Source: Notospermus geniculatus (taxonomy: Eukaryota; Nemertea; Pilidiophora; Heteronemertea; Lineidae). Taken from it: a stretch of 64,000 nucleotides of DNA. A program made the translations under genes and the position numbers. The notes under the pieces were generated by a model. It searched no databases and was not told where the DNA came from. It saw nothing but the letters and a program-made list of their open reading frames with translations. Position 1 is the first letter of the stretch. Each line of letters begins with the position of its first letter. The stretch is taken from positions 550,214 through 614,213 of the forward strand of contig NMRB01000126.1 in the NCBI GenBank assembly GCA_002633025.1. The letters run 5' to 3'. Shown here in pieces: positions 34,557 to 46,840 of this stretch.

Positions 34557-34679
34557 TACGGTGGTTGGTGCCGGTGCAAGATTTCCTGTCAGTGGTCGTC
34601 AGGGGACAGGTCTGTAGGATAGGAGTTTGCTTGCCACCTCCACATTGACAATTGGCTGTGGGTTTCTTAACAAAAGCAT

Positions 34680-34945
34680 CATAGCTATCGTGAAGGACAG
34701 CTGTCTTCCAGTCGTCGAGCCTTCTTGTTTTCTTGCTATCGTGAAGGACAGCTGTTTTCTTGTTTTCTTGATGTCGTGAAGGACAGCTGTCTTCTAGTCT
34801 TCTTGTTTTCTTGCTATCGTGAAGGACAGCTGTCTTCTTGTTTTCTTGCTATCGTGAAGGACAGCTGTCTTCTTGTTTTCTTGCTATCGTGAAGGACAGT
34901 TGTCTTCTTGTTTGTTGCTATCTTCTAATTTTCTTGTTTTCATGG
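34680..34945. repeat. 36-bp minisatellite
   Basis: About six or seven units of GCTATCGTGAAGGACAGCTG followed by TCTTCTTGTTTTCTT. The first units are longer or degenerate, the last three almost identical. Confidence 0.9.
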
Positions 34946-35282
34946 TGGATAGCGATTTTAGCAGTGATGCTACAAAGGAAACCAGTTTTTCTTCCCCCAA
35001 GACATCTGAGAGACGTTATCTGAAACCATGATATAAGCACAAGTTTCAACTTTTCTACAAATCTTTCGAAAATTTTCTGAAACCAGCTCAGCCATCACAG
35101 AGTACAGCTGTTTTTAACTCTTCTTGTTTTCCTTGGAACTCACTTTCTTTTCCGTAAAAGATACGTTCTTATACAAGGACAGATTTGAATGCAAACAGTT
35201 CCAGAAAACAGTGCGGGTTTACAAGAGTGTTTTTCGGCTTTAACTTCATGTTTGAACAATTTTGTATCCTTTGTTTGCTCAG

Positions 35283-35412
35283 AGGGCAAATATGATGATG
35301 TCGCCGCGATGCGTCTGAAAAGACGATTTGCCTTTCTGTTCTATCTATCTAAGAGCAAAATATCCCTCCATAAAAACCCGAATGATCCGATCAGGATGAA
35401 CATCAGACAATA
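35283..35412 (+). CDS. Candidate 3' terminal exon
   Basis: A strong acceptor, TATCCTTTGTTTGCTCAG, ends at 35282. The frame then reads GKYDDVAAMRLKRRFAFLFY and LSKSKISLHKNPNDPIRMN to a TAA stop. The stop overlaps an AATAAA signal, unusually close for a real 3' end, which lowers confidence. Family unknown. Confidence 0.3.
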
Positions 35413-35413
35413 A

Positions 35414-37860
35414 AGCTTTATTCTTGAGGAAAAATACCATATTTCTAGTCATGTTGGTCTTTATCGGCGTTCATCATCACACACGCACGTTTGGTTTTTC
35501 CCGGTCGTGTTACAGAGACACAATAGTTTCCCGCGTTATTCACCAGCGTGAAATCACGAGGTGGTTCTCCCTGGAGATGCTGGGATAGGATTGTTTGCCC
35601 GTAAACAATGGAGAAGAATATAAGAATATCATGTCTTGGTCTCCGGATGTTTACGTGGCGATCCGCTAGAAGTTTTTGGCAGACGACACAGTCACGTTCG
35701 TTGACTCCCCTGATTTATAACCGGCCATGTCTGACCGTGGATAATGGGAGCCAGTTGCCATGATTTCGTGCTTCGAACCGCAAAAAGAAAAGCTTTCCTT
35801 CTCAAATGTTTGATCAAAGAATTTCTTTCAGGGTTGGGTAGCGTGCGTTTGTTGTGACAAATAGCCAAGGGATGGTCATATTGCCACAAGTTCTGTCTAT
35901 GTATTTTATTTGAACCTTAAAGGACCAGAAAGAAATTAGAATGTCTTCAAATGAATTTCCCTTCAATTTCGCTGCTTTTTGCGTGGCCCTCTCCTTTACC
36001 CCCAGGAACACTCGACCAAGCAGTACCGCCATCTAGAGTAACCATATTCGGTGGTTGTGTACCTCAAGTCAGGTCATTTGCTGGGAGAGATCCATTTTCA
36101 ATTCAACATACAAAAATATTGCTAGGCCTCAGAAATCTTTCCAACCCGCATTTCCAAATGAACGGACATTTCCCGAAATTGTATTACCCTGAGGATATCA
36201 TACAATCTGCAATCAGTGTATTGGTTCAAGCGTGGAATATTACACCAGATGGAATAAACACACAAAAGAGATGTTTCTGTTATTACGTTTGTATTTGCTG
36301 TTGGCATAGTGTTACAACTGGTGTGGTTTATTAATAGTTGCATGAAAGTTAGCAGAAGTTGATGTTTGGATCATGTTCTGGTGGGAAGTTTTATCGGAGT
36401 TTCATGTCATTTGTGGTTTATCAGTATCTGCAAGGGAATAGTTTTTCTTTTATTGGTATGGTATTGTCTCGTAGTATTTTCTGATCTGGTTACAGAAATG
36501 AGGGATTTATTTGCAGAAGAGTAACTTTGCGATCGACCGGGAAACATGTATAGGATGGAGGAGAGGATATTTTTCAATTATGTGCACAATATGATTTTTC
36601 TTTTTCCAATTTGCTGTTGGCATAGTGTTACAGCCGGTGTGGGTTATTTACAGTTTCGTTGTAGAAGGGATGTTATTCGTATGCATGCACGTCCGAGTTA
36701 CAATATTCTCCAGTAAGGTTATATTGGAATGGTCATGGTTTTCACCACCTTATCATGTCTTCAAATGAATTTCAACCAATCATGCGAAACAGGATAGTAG
36801 GTCTAAATTTTTAGTAGAACTAACATGACCATGACATGAAAGGTCCCGGAAGTTTCATCTGACGTTTAAAATCTAAAATTCCCAATGTTAACCTTGGTAG
36901 CTGCATTTAACGATGCTACAGGGCAAACTCGTCTTGTATTAGCAGCCACTTTTCTGTGGTGTACGTTTGTATCAATTGCCTGTATACACAACGGGAACGT
37001 AAAAAAGGTGAAAAATGCCAGCAAACCTGTGGATTCCAAAATTAAGTCATTTACGATTTCCGCTGTGAGTTGAGTTTAAACCTCTGTTTCTTTGCCAGCG
37101 CGAATGATTTTCTCAAGGGTATGTGTATTTCACTGAAATAAAAGCACATGTGTTGTGATTTTTTTACTTACAACTGGCCGATAAAGATATCGAGTCTATA
37201 AACTAATCACGTCAGGAATTTTTGTGAACGAATTGATCTTATTCTGTAAACAGGAATAAATATACCGTAGTTTCATGTCAATAAGTCAGTTCATTAACGG
37301 GCGGCACAAACGCCCACTGTAATAATCGAGTGACAGCACAGATCTATTAATATAATCGGTGTGGGTGGTACATGTATGATAATGACGAAAAAAAGGAATA
37401 GACAATGTCTCTGAGACTACCATCAAAGTCTGTGTCAACCGTGTTGAAATTCTGAAATTGTCCTAAAGGCATTCTTGAAGAGCTGATAATCCTATTACTT
37501 GGAATAAAAAGCCTTGTACCCAAATTGGATGGAATGCTTTAAAGATAAATAACAAAATAAGCGTTTAGGGTATGTCAAAGAGAAGAGCACATGATCCGTT
37601 TAACGTGATAAAAGGTTTTATAGTCATTAATATCATAAATATATCACATAAATAGATATTTTCTTATGGGTTTCTGATAATCGAAATAATTCGATCACCT
37701 GCTGTTTATTAAAATCATAATATGATTTTCTTGTTTGAATCAATTGGTAAAACTGACAGAATGGGTATGTAAGGTTTCTGTAATGTTTCTAAAAAGGCTG
37801 TTTTTTGGTCGATGCTTACTTAGCTACCGTAGTATTTTTGGAAAGAAATGCTCAGGCTAG
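35414..37860. other. No firm gene
   Basis: TTTGCTGTTGGCATAGTGTT plus ACA.C.GGTGTGG occurs at about 36293 and 36609, a small old duplication. The rest is AT-rich with no convincing exon. Confidence 0.35.
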
Positions 37861-37861
37861 G

Positions 37862-38003
37862 GTATTCCTTTGAATACGAAGGAGGTATCTCTCCCCCAAA
37901 GGTAAATGAGGTATCTCTAGATACGGTATCTCTCCCCGAAGATAAAAGGAGGTATCTCTTCCCGAAGGTAAAAGGAGGTACCTCTCCCCCGAAGGGTAAC
38001 ATG
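37862..38003. repeat. Minisatellite, GGAGGTATCTCTCCCC
   Basis: Four to five units of about 25-35 bp based on GAAGGTAAAAGGAGGTATCT and CTCCCC. Confidence 0.75.
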
Positions 38004-38009
38004 CAGTAT

Positions 38010-38376
38010 CTCCGATGATCGGGGGGAGTGTGGTCAACTGCAATAATAGCCTTTCTGTACATTACTAGTGGTACAACGTAGGGCTGTTTCTACAATCAAC
38101 CACACGCCCCACAGTCTTGAGAGGAAATACATGTACTTTCTTTTATCGTTGGAGGGCAGCACTGTGATCAAGGGAGCATGGTCAACTGCAGCATTAGCCT
38201 TACTCTTCACAACTGTGTACTTACTAGTACAAAAGAGAGCTATTGCTACAACCGAACACACTCCCCATGCTCTTGAGTGAAGCCAGACACTATAACCATT
38301 GAAAGGCAGAACCGTGATCGATTCTTGGTCAAATGTAATTTCAGCGTCTACTTAGTACGTAACCCCCCCCCCCCCC
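38010..38376. repeat. Tandem ~140-bp repeat, three diverged units, then a C tract
   Basis: Units share (A/G)TGATC...G..TGGTCAA(C/A)TG, AGC(C/G)T, TACTTA/ACTAGT and GCT(G/A)TT(T/G)CTACAA. The third unit is cut short and followed by a run of 14 C at 38363-38376. Confidence 0.65.
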
Positions 38377-38567
38377 GATATCTTTGTAAGGGATTCTGTA
38401 AGACAATATCTATCCGGTGACATTCTTATCGTCGCTGATCCTAGTCAGGGGAAGATTATCCTTAATCGATGAGGATATCGCTGCCGTCTGTCGGGCTGTG
38501 GCCTTTCACCACAGTCATGGTGAAGAGAGGGATACCCGAGCCTTCGCGTTGAATCGATGACTGGTGT

Positions 38568-38812
38568 GTGGTTATCACGTCCGAGTGGTTATCACGTCCG
38601 TTTAGAACGCTGCACTGCACCTCCCGGGTTCGAATTCAGCCCGGGCCATTAATCATCCCTGGCTCTTCACAACCGTCGCATGGGACAGTAAGTCTTCTAC
38701 CGTGTTACTTTGCAAGGGCAAGTAAAAGACCCCACCTAGGTGAGGAGCGTGAAGAGCTTAATATGGCCTATTCCACACTTACCAGGGCCAATTAAATGCT
38801 TTGGCTCTGGGC
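38568..38812 (+). mobile_element. tRNA-derived SINE, family S copy 3
   Basis: The head has a doubled GTGGTTATCACGTCCG and a B box in CTCCCGGGTTCGAATTC. The body has AATCATCCCTGGCTCTTCAC, TTTGCAAGGGCAAGTAAAAG, ACCCCACCTAGGTGAGGA and the tail TTACCAGGGCCAAT. Preceded by a GTTGAATCGATGACTGG-type unique flank. Confidence 0.85.
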
Positions 38813-39093
38813 AATATTCAACGTAGAGGTCAAAGGCAGCGTACATAAAAAGCCCAACGAAAAATCGATACATTTCCGCGTAAAGTGACTTTGGTAAACC
38901 AAACAACCGTATATTTTTTATTGTATTGTACTGAAAATTCCAAAGTATATCATCGAAATACTTCACTCTGCCGTTCGGTCGTACATTTCAGCGCTCAATA
39001 CAAGTAGGACTCGAAAAAACTTTGAAATATGCACCACCATTCGCCAGCAACAGCGTGCTACAAACCCACACACTCGGTTAGTAACAGCATTGA

Positions 39094-39318
39094 ATGTATT
39101 CCATTAAAAATGAAAGATTTGTCGTTTCCATTTCTCAATGGAATCCGACACTTGTAAGGAATCCTCATCTTCTCAATGATGGACGTTCTAGAAGGAGACA
39201 CGAGATACCGAGAGCTCTTGACCAAGATTTCTCAAGGGACGATTCATTTCGTTTTAAATCCGTGGAGTCCTTTGAAAAATTGTTGGACTCTGTTTTAAAC
39301 AACTTTGTACCAGAGTGA
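39094..39318 (+). CDS. Candidate 3' coding segment
   Basis: The last 45 codons look like protein: RSRRRHEIPRALDQDFSRDD, then FKSVESFEKLLDSVLNNFVP and a stop. The start of the exon is uncertain; acceptor-like sites occur near 39145 and 39190. No family recognised. Confidence 0.27.
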   Translation: MYSIKNERFVVSISQWNPTLVRNPHLLNDGRSRRRHEIPRALDQDFSRDDSFRFKSVESFEKLLDSVLNNFVPE

Positions 39319-40183
39319 TAAGGCCATCGAATCAATCACAGTGGAATCCCCTAAACGGACTCCTCTCTACTACGTACACCATGTCCCAAATTAATCACTT
39401 CTACCGTTTCCACCTCTGTGGTATGGACACCTCTCAATTAAGGACAGCAGTCGTCAGTCCCAAAGATGTCTTCGACAGATAGGTTCAACAGGCGGTTTCT
39501 TTTCCTTTCTTCACTCTGGTGGTTTTTTAGAGATTTGGGCGTTTCGTTTTCTCAAGAAGCATTTTCCCTCACCACCCCTCACTACTTAGTGCCCAGACTG
39601 GCCAGATTTTAACTACCTCTTCAGATATCCAGTAGCAGGCAGCCTCCCTGCCACTTGTGGACGCTTGTGATGAAGGATGTTCCATTGCTGATTCCTCAAA
39701 AATTGTTCGTGACGAATACGTTTCCTTCGGGCTGCTCGCTTACCAAGTTTTAGTCGTGTGCATGTTTAGGAACTATCTGAAACACTCAAAGCATTAAGCC
39801 TGGCCTACTTGGGATGTTCTTGGATTTGAGACGAGGTATGCCAACTTTGCCACTAGGCAAGACCTGAACGAGAGCTTCTTCGTTTGTTGTTCAGTACTGT
39901 GATGATTTTCAAATATTAGTCTTTGTCTTTTCTTTCAGATAAAATTCCAAAGTAAGTCTCCCTGAAGGTGTCTACAACGAATGACAATCTTAAGAGATTA
40001 AGTCGTCTTCCTGTTGCTGTTGGAGAAAATAAAGACCTGCGACACTGGAATGAAAAATAGAGATCCTGAAATATATATCAGTGTGATTTGATTCAGAAAG
40101 GTTGGAGGTGTCCTTCAGGACGCTCGGCAGAGAATTCGAGCCAGCCGATTCTCCTGGGAGCAGTACTAGTACTGGAAGTTGAA

Positions 40184-40530
40184 TGGTCAAAGCAATTCGT
40201 AAGTCGGCAACCAGTGTAAGGGGTGAAAGCATGGAATACAGTTGGCAATAGCCATGGTCAGAGGCTAGGTTACAAAGTCATTTTGGATTGTTATTTGAAT
40301 CAGTCGTAGCGCTTCCTGCAGAAAACGTTAGGAGAGAGTTCAAGCGTGCTAGAAACAATACTTGGGGACTGCATGTTGGATGTTGGATGTTGGATGGTCA
40401 AAGCGATTCTCGTGCAAGCTGCGGAATCTAGTGGTTAAAATCATGGAATACGATTGCCAATAGCCTTGGTCAAAAGCTGGGTTAAAAGGTCGTGTTGGAT
40501 TGTCATCTGAATTACTCTTGGATGCTGAAC
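40184..40530. repeat. Old ~135-bp direct duplication
   Basis: Two diverged copies about 213 bp apart share GGTCAAAGC(A/G)ATTC, CATGGAATAC, TTG(G/C)CAATAGCC(A/T)TGGTCA and TTGGAT. TGTTGGATGT tandem bits sit between them at about 40373-40397. Confidence 0.65.
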
Positions 40531-40821
40531 AACTTCTCTTGACCTGGGATACGATACCACTCACGACCTCTGCCCTATCGCAAATGTTGGAGTTCGGGTT
40601 ACTAACAACTCCAGCACGGTAGAAGCTGCTCTCAGAGGATTACACACTTGTGCGTAGTTTTGAAACCAATATTCAAATATCGGATACTTTTTTGATGTTT
40701 TGATGGCAAAAAATCTAAGATTATCCATGTCAACGTCTCTTCCGGATTTATTCACGAAATACCCCGGGATTTTCTTTGGATGTTTTCCATGATATATTGG
40801 TGATACATACTTGTTTTTCAA

Positions 40822-42224
40822 GTAGAGTGCAAGCAGGATAATTCATCGGCGTATATTCTAACATTATTGTAGGAACTTGACATAATTATCAGATATTTGA
40901 AGATCTTTGAAGGATATAACACTCTGTTACGTCACTTATTCTTGTTCCAGAGTATTTATTTTGGAACTTAATAGGATACTTGGAATGTGGAAAGCTGGCG
41001 ATATTTCATAAAGTTTTATACTGAACAGGATACTGAAGAAGAAATTGGTATGCTTAGCCAAAGAGAAAAAGAAAGATGGCAACACTGTGAGGATCTACAG
41101 CAGACAGGGAAGTAAACAAAAAAGGCATCTTCTGATCCCAAATTCTTGACAACTCCAGCCTCTTGTTTCTCTTATTAAGAACAATCAGCAATAAAGATTT
41201 ACGCCAGGTGTAACGAAACGAAAATGTCATGAGATAACAGAAAGGACGTTACGCCAGATACTCAGTTGTATTGAAGAAAAGTCCAGCAAAACCGACAATT
41301 ACTGTGGATAGAAAGGTGAGTAAAACCTGGAAGATACTATCCGCCATTGTTGTTTTCTTCAACTTTATGAACAGTCCCGCAATTTTTACCCATACTGATA
41401 CGAATCAGCACAATTTCTGACTGAATGGGATCCCATCCCCCACTTCTGTTTGAATTCCCCGCCAAATGACATCACGGCCATCTTGGCCAATCAGGTGCCT
41501 TCTACAGTTTTAATTGTCCCTCAAAGTGTATCACCTGTGTCCATTGGACGAGGTATGGAATCAGATCTGCTTGCCTCGCGACGCGAGCTATTTTCATCGA
41601 TGGAAAAAAGAAATCGGTAAAGTCATTTCCGGAACTTAGATGCACTGGTATAACTAATACGCAGCTGAAAGCTACCCCAGAACAGTCGGCACAACGTCAG
41701 TTACGGCGCCAAGAGATCTTAACAATCTGCAACCTGCACTCGGTTGTTGATGCACATTGAGTTAACCGAGGGCCACGTTGCCAAGGTGCACCATCCAACA
41801 CTGAAAATTAGTGTGAGATTTTGTAATTTCATCCCTAGCTCCGCTAGTTTACCAATTTTCTATTTGCTACAATTTGCTTGGCATGTTCCATTAAGAATTC
41901 TAAACATTCCTAGTTTAAATAACTGTCAGTTGCTGGCTCTCACGCTGACAGGTGTATCGCGCTTAATGACCATTTTACCAGGAAACTTCCTGTTCGCCTA
42001 CGAAACCTTGTATCATTTAGTACGAAAGATGCTTTTGCTGGAGTCGGTACTGCCTACAATGGTAATGGACAACGTTTCCATTCTTAGCAGTGGGAGTGTG
42101 TCAATTGGAGTACAGAGCACTGTTCTGTGTTGCTAACTGCACAGTAGTGCAAACTAAGGCTGTTCTTCCATTTGGCCCTGCTCCCACGGATCTTGAGTGG
42201 CGGTAACGACCGTCAGTGCACCAA
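40822..42224. other. No firm gene
   Basis: A 130-codon plus frame at 41744-42136 lacks splice borders and looks like chance. Nothing else recognised. Confidence 0.35.
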
Positions 42225-42395
42225 GAACATGATACTAATGAAATGGTCTATGGACCATGTGCGCACCTGGGTGAATATACCAGAAGAACGAACAAGTGTC
42301 AAATCGAAATGTTCCAGGGAACATCATACCAGGTTTAGAACATTCGGAGCCCAACATTCTTTGTGGTACTGTTCATGAGAGAAGTATGTAAGTAA
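42225..42395 (+). repeat. Dispersed repeat with conserved frame, family W copy C
   Basis: The plus strand encodes MKWSMDHVRTWVNIPEERTS then VKSKCSREHHTRFRTF, aligned with the minus strands at 21.2 and 24.1 kb. The frame stops at 42376-42378. Confidence 0.7.
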
Positions 42396-43118
42396 TAACA
42401 AAAATAGAAGAATGGCACTCTTTGACAATGCAACCGTCCAAGAACACCAGTTTTCTCTTGCATTTCTTTGAGAAAAATGAACATTAGTCGCCCACGTAGC
42501 CACAAATTCACCACGTAGCCACAAATTCACAAGGCAAGCCTCATAAATTGTTGATGGCCTTTTATGTTTGGGCTGAAGCTCAAGTTCCCGTAATTACAAA
42601 TAATTTGTCGGCGAATAATCGGCCCTCGTGGACAAATTTTTCACTGTGTTCCCGACGTCACTAAAGAGTGGGAAAATTGTTTTCAGAATCAAGCCCATAT
42701 CTCATGTATTCGTTATCACTGAAGTCTGGTTTTGCTGAGTTGTTGGAAAACGCGGCCGATGCAATTACCAACGTTGCTGTTGCGTTGTGGGACTTCGTGC
42801 AGTAACATCGCGTGACTCTAACATTGGATAAACCTCAATCTACCGATATTAATCTTATCAATGCAACAATGAAAAAATGTCTGGTCTCCAATGACATTTA
42901 TTAGTTGTGCCGGAGAACGTAATGCTCCAGGTGTTTACGATGGCTGCTCAGACTCAGCCTGAGTTCTGTTCATATTCCGTCGGAAAAAAGGGGTCAAAAA
43001 ATATCAAGAGTAGGCCTAGCACCAGAAGGAATTTCTCGAACCCTTTCCGATGAACACCAGCACCAATGTTCGAGGCCTTTGACCATTTTGAAAAAAACAG
43101 AGTCCCCTCTGTATCACA

Positions 43119-43197
43119 TGAAGAATGGGGCCGACTGGAGATCGAACTCGGAACCTTTGCGGTGACAGGGCCTAAATTTCCACTGCGCCACTCTGAA
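43119..43197 (-). mobile_element. tRNA-like SINE head
   Basis: Minus strand: A-box-like AGTGGCGCAGTGG and B box CGAGTTCGATCTCC at tRNA spacing, in a frame-open region (42954-43343) that is otherwise not protein-like. Confidence 0.55.
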
Positions 43198-44048
43198 AAC
43201 TCTTGAAAGACGTTCCCCTGGTTACAGCTACTGTTATGAAACCTTGGCGAGGGCATGACCCTAGTTTCATGGGAGGCAACGAAATTGTTTCCTATAGTAT
43301 GCCCCCATGCTGATGATGACACCGCTAAATTTGCGGTCAGCAATAATCAAAGGAGAAAAATGACAATTTGGTGGGCCACCTGCGGGATTATTGAACAGCT
43401 CAAGGGCATTCGGTCCTCCTGAAGGACACCGGGACCAATTCCGTCATTTGATGGAACTAATTGAATATTCTAGCCTCGTGCATTAAGGCCGTCAACTGCA
43501 GGTGGGTAATCTCAATGTGATGTGAAAACGAATTGTTTCGGGTAAACACAGATTGTTGCTGACGCTGAGAACAATTTGTTTCCCAAAAAATGGATGTTCA
43601 AGCTAAAGAGGACGGTGTCATGTTAACGATTGGCTTTGCACAGCATACAGCCATCAAAAGTTGAGGGTGTATTTTTGCATCAGAATTGTTCCTGGGGAGT
43701 ATAACAGCCTGGCTACCCACATGACTAGATTCATATTACCATATCTGCCAGAGGTGGATCATAGCCTACAGCACGGTGGCCCCCAACAGAAATAGTCCCG
43801 ACTGCGGTACCAGAAAATGTTCCTACAACGAGCAGTTGCAGTCTACTGCAACTCGGACGCCACCTTCCTTGGACCTAAATCAAATGCATATTGAATATGA
43901 CAGCACTCGTATTATAAAAATCCTACAACTTTCTCCTGCATAATTCAGGACGGACGAAAGAAAGAGACAGAGAATCGCGTAGCAGTCGACTCATACTGAT
44001 GGATTCGTCGTGTGCGACCGACTTTCAGATAACTACCGCTTTTTGTAA

Positions 44049-46330
44049 GATAACGGATTATCGTGGCAAGATTTCTGGATAACGTGGCAAGATGCTGGAT
44101 AACGCTTGGCAAGATGTCAGATAACGGCCAAGATTTTTCAGATAACGCAGATTCAAACTCGTCGTGCCCAACTCGCATTTATCTTGCCATTTGTTCAGAT
44201 AACGGGAGGGTGCCACATTGTTGGATAACGGCGAAACATGACAACATTCTTGGATAACTCAGACAGCTGCCGAACGTTTCGCGCCGACGCGACAAGATAT
44301 TTGGATAACGTTTCGGCGACTTGGAAATGAATGAAGATGATGAAATAACGAGTTCTCTTTGTTCGTATCGTCCTTTCATCACCAGTCTACCACTCCCACC
44401 ACAACACTGTGAAGTTAGTTCAACTTTTCTGTTGCAGTGTTCGGTACACCGTTTTAAAGAACGTCTCCGGGTGTTACCGAGCAGACTGTATACGCAGAAT
44501 GATCACGAAACACAATAAATATCTATGATTACAGTGTACTGGGATTAATTTAATGCCAGCATGTCGGTTCAGATGGGCCTACTTTCATTTTGCCTGGCGG
44601 AAACAGAGATCTGACGCATAATGTATGGCGGGCATCAAGAATAACATACAAAATGTTTGTCACCTTCAATATTATCTGTCTATATGAAATCTGAAATAAT
44701 ATATTTCTTCCATTCTCTTCTGGTGTCATGTTAGTCCGCTGCGGTTCACCTTCTGAGCGACAGGCAAAGTGGTTTTGCTGTGGTGGGTCACATCTGTATT
44801 CCTATCAAAAACTAAAACTTAAAATTCGTGGAGAAATCTATTGCCCGCGGACAGACCCTTGCTGGGGTGACGCTATGCATTATTTCTTTTGAAAATCGGT
44901 GCTCTAACTTGGCCGTCATATCGATTTTATATTACCGTTATCCAACAGAGTGTTGGCAACTTGGAATTCAGTTTCGGCGTTATCCAAAGCCTTTGGCAAG
45001 ATTGGTGATTCATCTTCGTTATCCAGCTGGTTTGCCAAGTTTGTGTTCAGCTGTCGGCGTAATCCAGCACACTTTGGCAAGACCGAATGCAATATTCGGC
45101 GTAATCCAGCATCTTGCCAAATTAGATGCATGAATCTGAATCTAGCCAACATGTTAAGATAACGCAAACCCTAACTNCCCAAAAAGCACGTCGGAGAATC
45201 TGTAATCCAAAAGATAATAAGGGAGGCCTAAGAATCTATCTTGCCAAAAATGTCAGATAACGAACCTATCGCAATCTTGCCAATGGGCTGTGGATAACGC
45301 TAACCCTAACGTAACCCTAACCTAGGGTTGCCAACATTGTCAGATAACGAAAATATAATTGGATGCTACTTCCAAGATAATGCACCGATTCTCTGGAGAA
45401 ATAGAGCATTACGTAGCCCTACCGAAGGCGCACCGGTGGACATTCATCTCTCTCCGAAATTGGCAGTTTTACTTTTTGACGATATGACACCAAAATGGCA
45501 ACATTCAGATAACGGCGGAGCCTGATTATTCCCCTATGCCTGATGATAAAGATGCTACACCGCATTCCCGTTGTTGGGCGTGATGCCCTCTACACGTTCC
45601 ACGCCTTAAAACTCAAATTCGGCAAGGAAAAAGTGGAAAATGCAACTCGTCATTTTTCTTGCCACATTGTCAGATAACACATTTGGCCATTTTTTATCCA
45701 TGAAAGCAGAGGGTTAAGCCTGAACTCTCCTGGTGGGAGTAAGGGGCCCTATGGGAACTATCTTGGAAAAAAAGACGGCTTCAAAATAACAAAAGGTAAC
45801 GGACTTGTGCGCGAAAAACAGTATCAAAATCATGTTTTTGCCCCACAAGTCAAAGACGGAGGAGGACGCAGGAATAGAAAAAATAGGAGGAAGGCTTGTT
45901 TTCGATGCCCTTTCAGGTGCACAAGGTCCGAAAACTCTAAAACAAGAGAGAGCAGAAATCGTATTTTCTAGGGTTACTATGTGCCACTCAAATGCAGGTT
46001 GGGTCTGGTGTAGGTTATATACACCCTTACCCCGTCCTAACTGGAAGATCTGAGGACCCCCGTGAACTCGATGCGTGGAAACGCTAAATAACCATCATGC
46101 GACACAGAATTCCAGCAGAGCGACACCAGAACTCGATGTTTTAACACTCTAAGACCACCAGGGGTCTTATCTGACAAAACGTGACATATGGAGATTCAAA
46201 GGTCTTAACAGCGTCTTATCGCAATAACATCAGGTGTATAAGGTACGGGGGGTCAATATCTTTATTGTGTGAGATTAGGGGCGAAAGTCGTTCATTTTTA
46301 TAGGGTCAGCGTCATTTCGGCGTTATCTGA
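44049..46330. repeat. Irregular array of GATAACG / CGTTATC motifs
   Basis: At least 15 exact or near copies of GATAACG, or its complement, often after TTGCCA(A)...(CA/TG). They are forward at 44049-44310, mainly reverse at 44936-45110, forward again at 45158-45680, and reverse at 46321. Spacing ranges from about 20 to over 100 bp. A fuller form is TTGCCAACATTGTCAGATAA. Short telomere-like CCCTAAC words lie at 45167 and 45300-45324, and a single N at 45177. Confidence 0.75.
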
Positions 46331-46840
46331 CCAACATTGCACCAAACAGTTTAGCGACGGATAGGGGTGAACCTCCATCCGTCTTGACATAAAAGACACA
46401 TTAGACGGTTGGAGGTCCTTTCGCTGATGCCATCAAAAACAGGCCGATGTTCATTTTGGACAACGCGATCATTATTCATCAATAAGAACGGTCTGTGCTG
46501 TTTCTGACAGGCCTCGTCATATGTGGTCAGATAAGGTAAAGAAAGTTTGAAGGTTGAGTGAGTAGCCGTTGAGATGACAATAACAAACCAGGCCACTCAA
46601 GGTTCAACAATACGGGGATGTTCCACGATCATTTGATATCACGATGTCGCCAGAATGGATGTTATCATGATGTACTCGTGGTGTTTATTCAACTAAAATG
46701 TTTCATTGTCCGATGGTAATTGTTCATCTAATTCAATGATTATAGTGGTGTCTGTGTTAGCTTTGGTCAGGACTTGGGGACAAAGTAAAACTGGCCTATT
46801 TGGAAAATCCCAAATTATAATTTTATAACACACATGTAAA

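Noticed and set aside
44049-46330. CRISPR-like array (short repeats with variable spacers)
   Set aside because: The motif is only about 7-20 bp, changes orientation, has irregular spacing, and lies in a eukaryotic genome with no cas genes.
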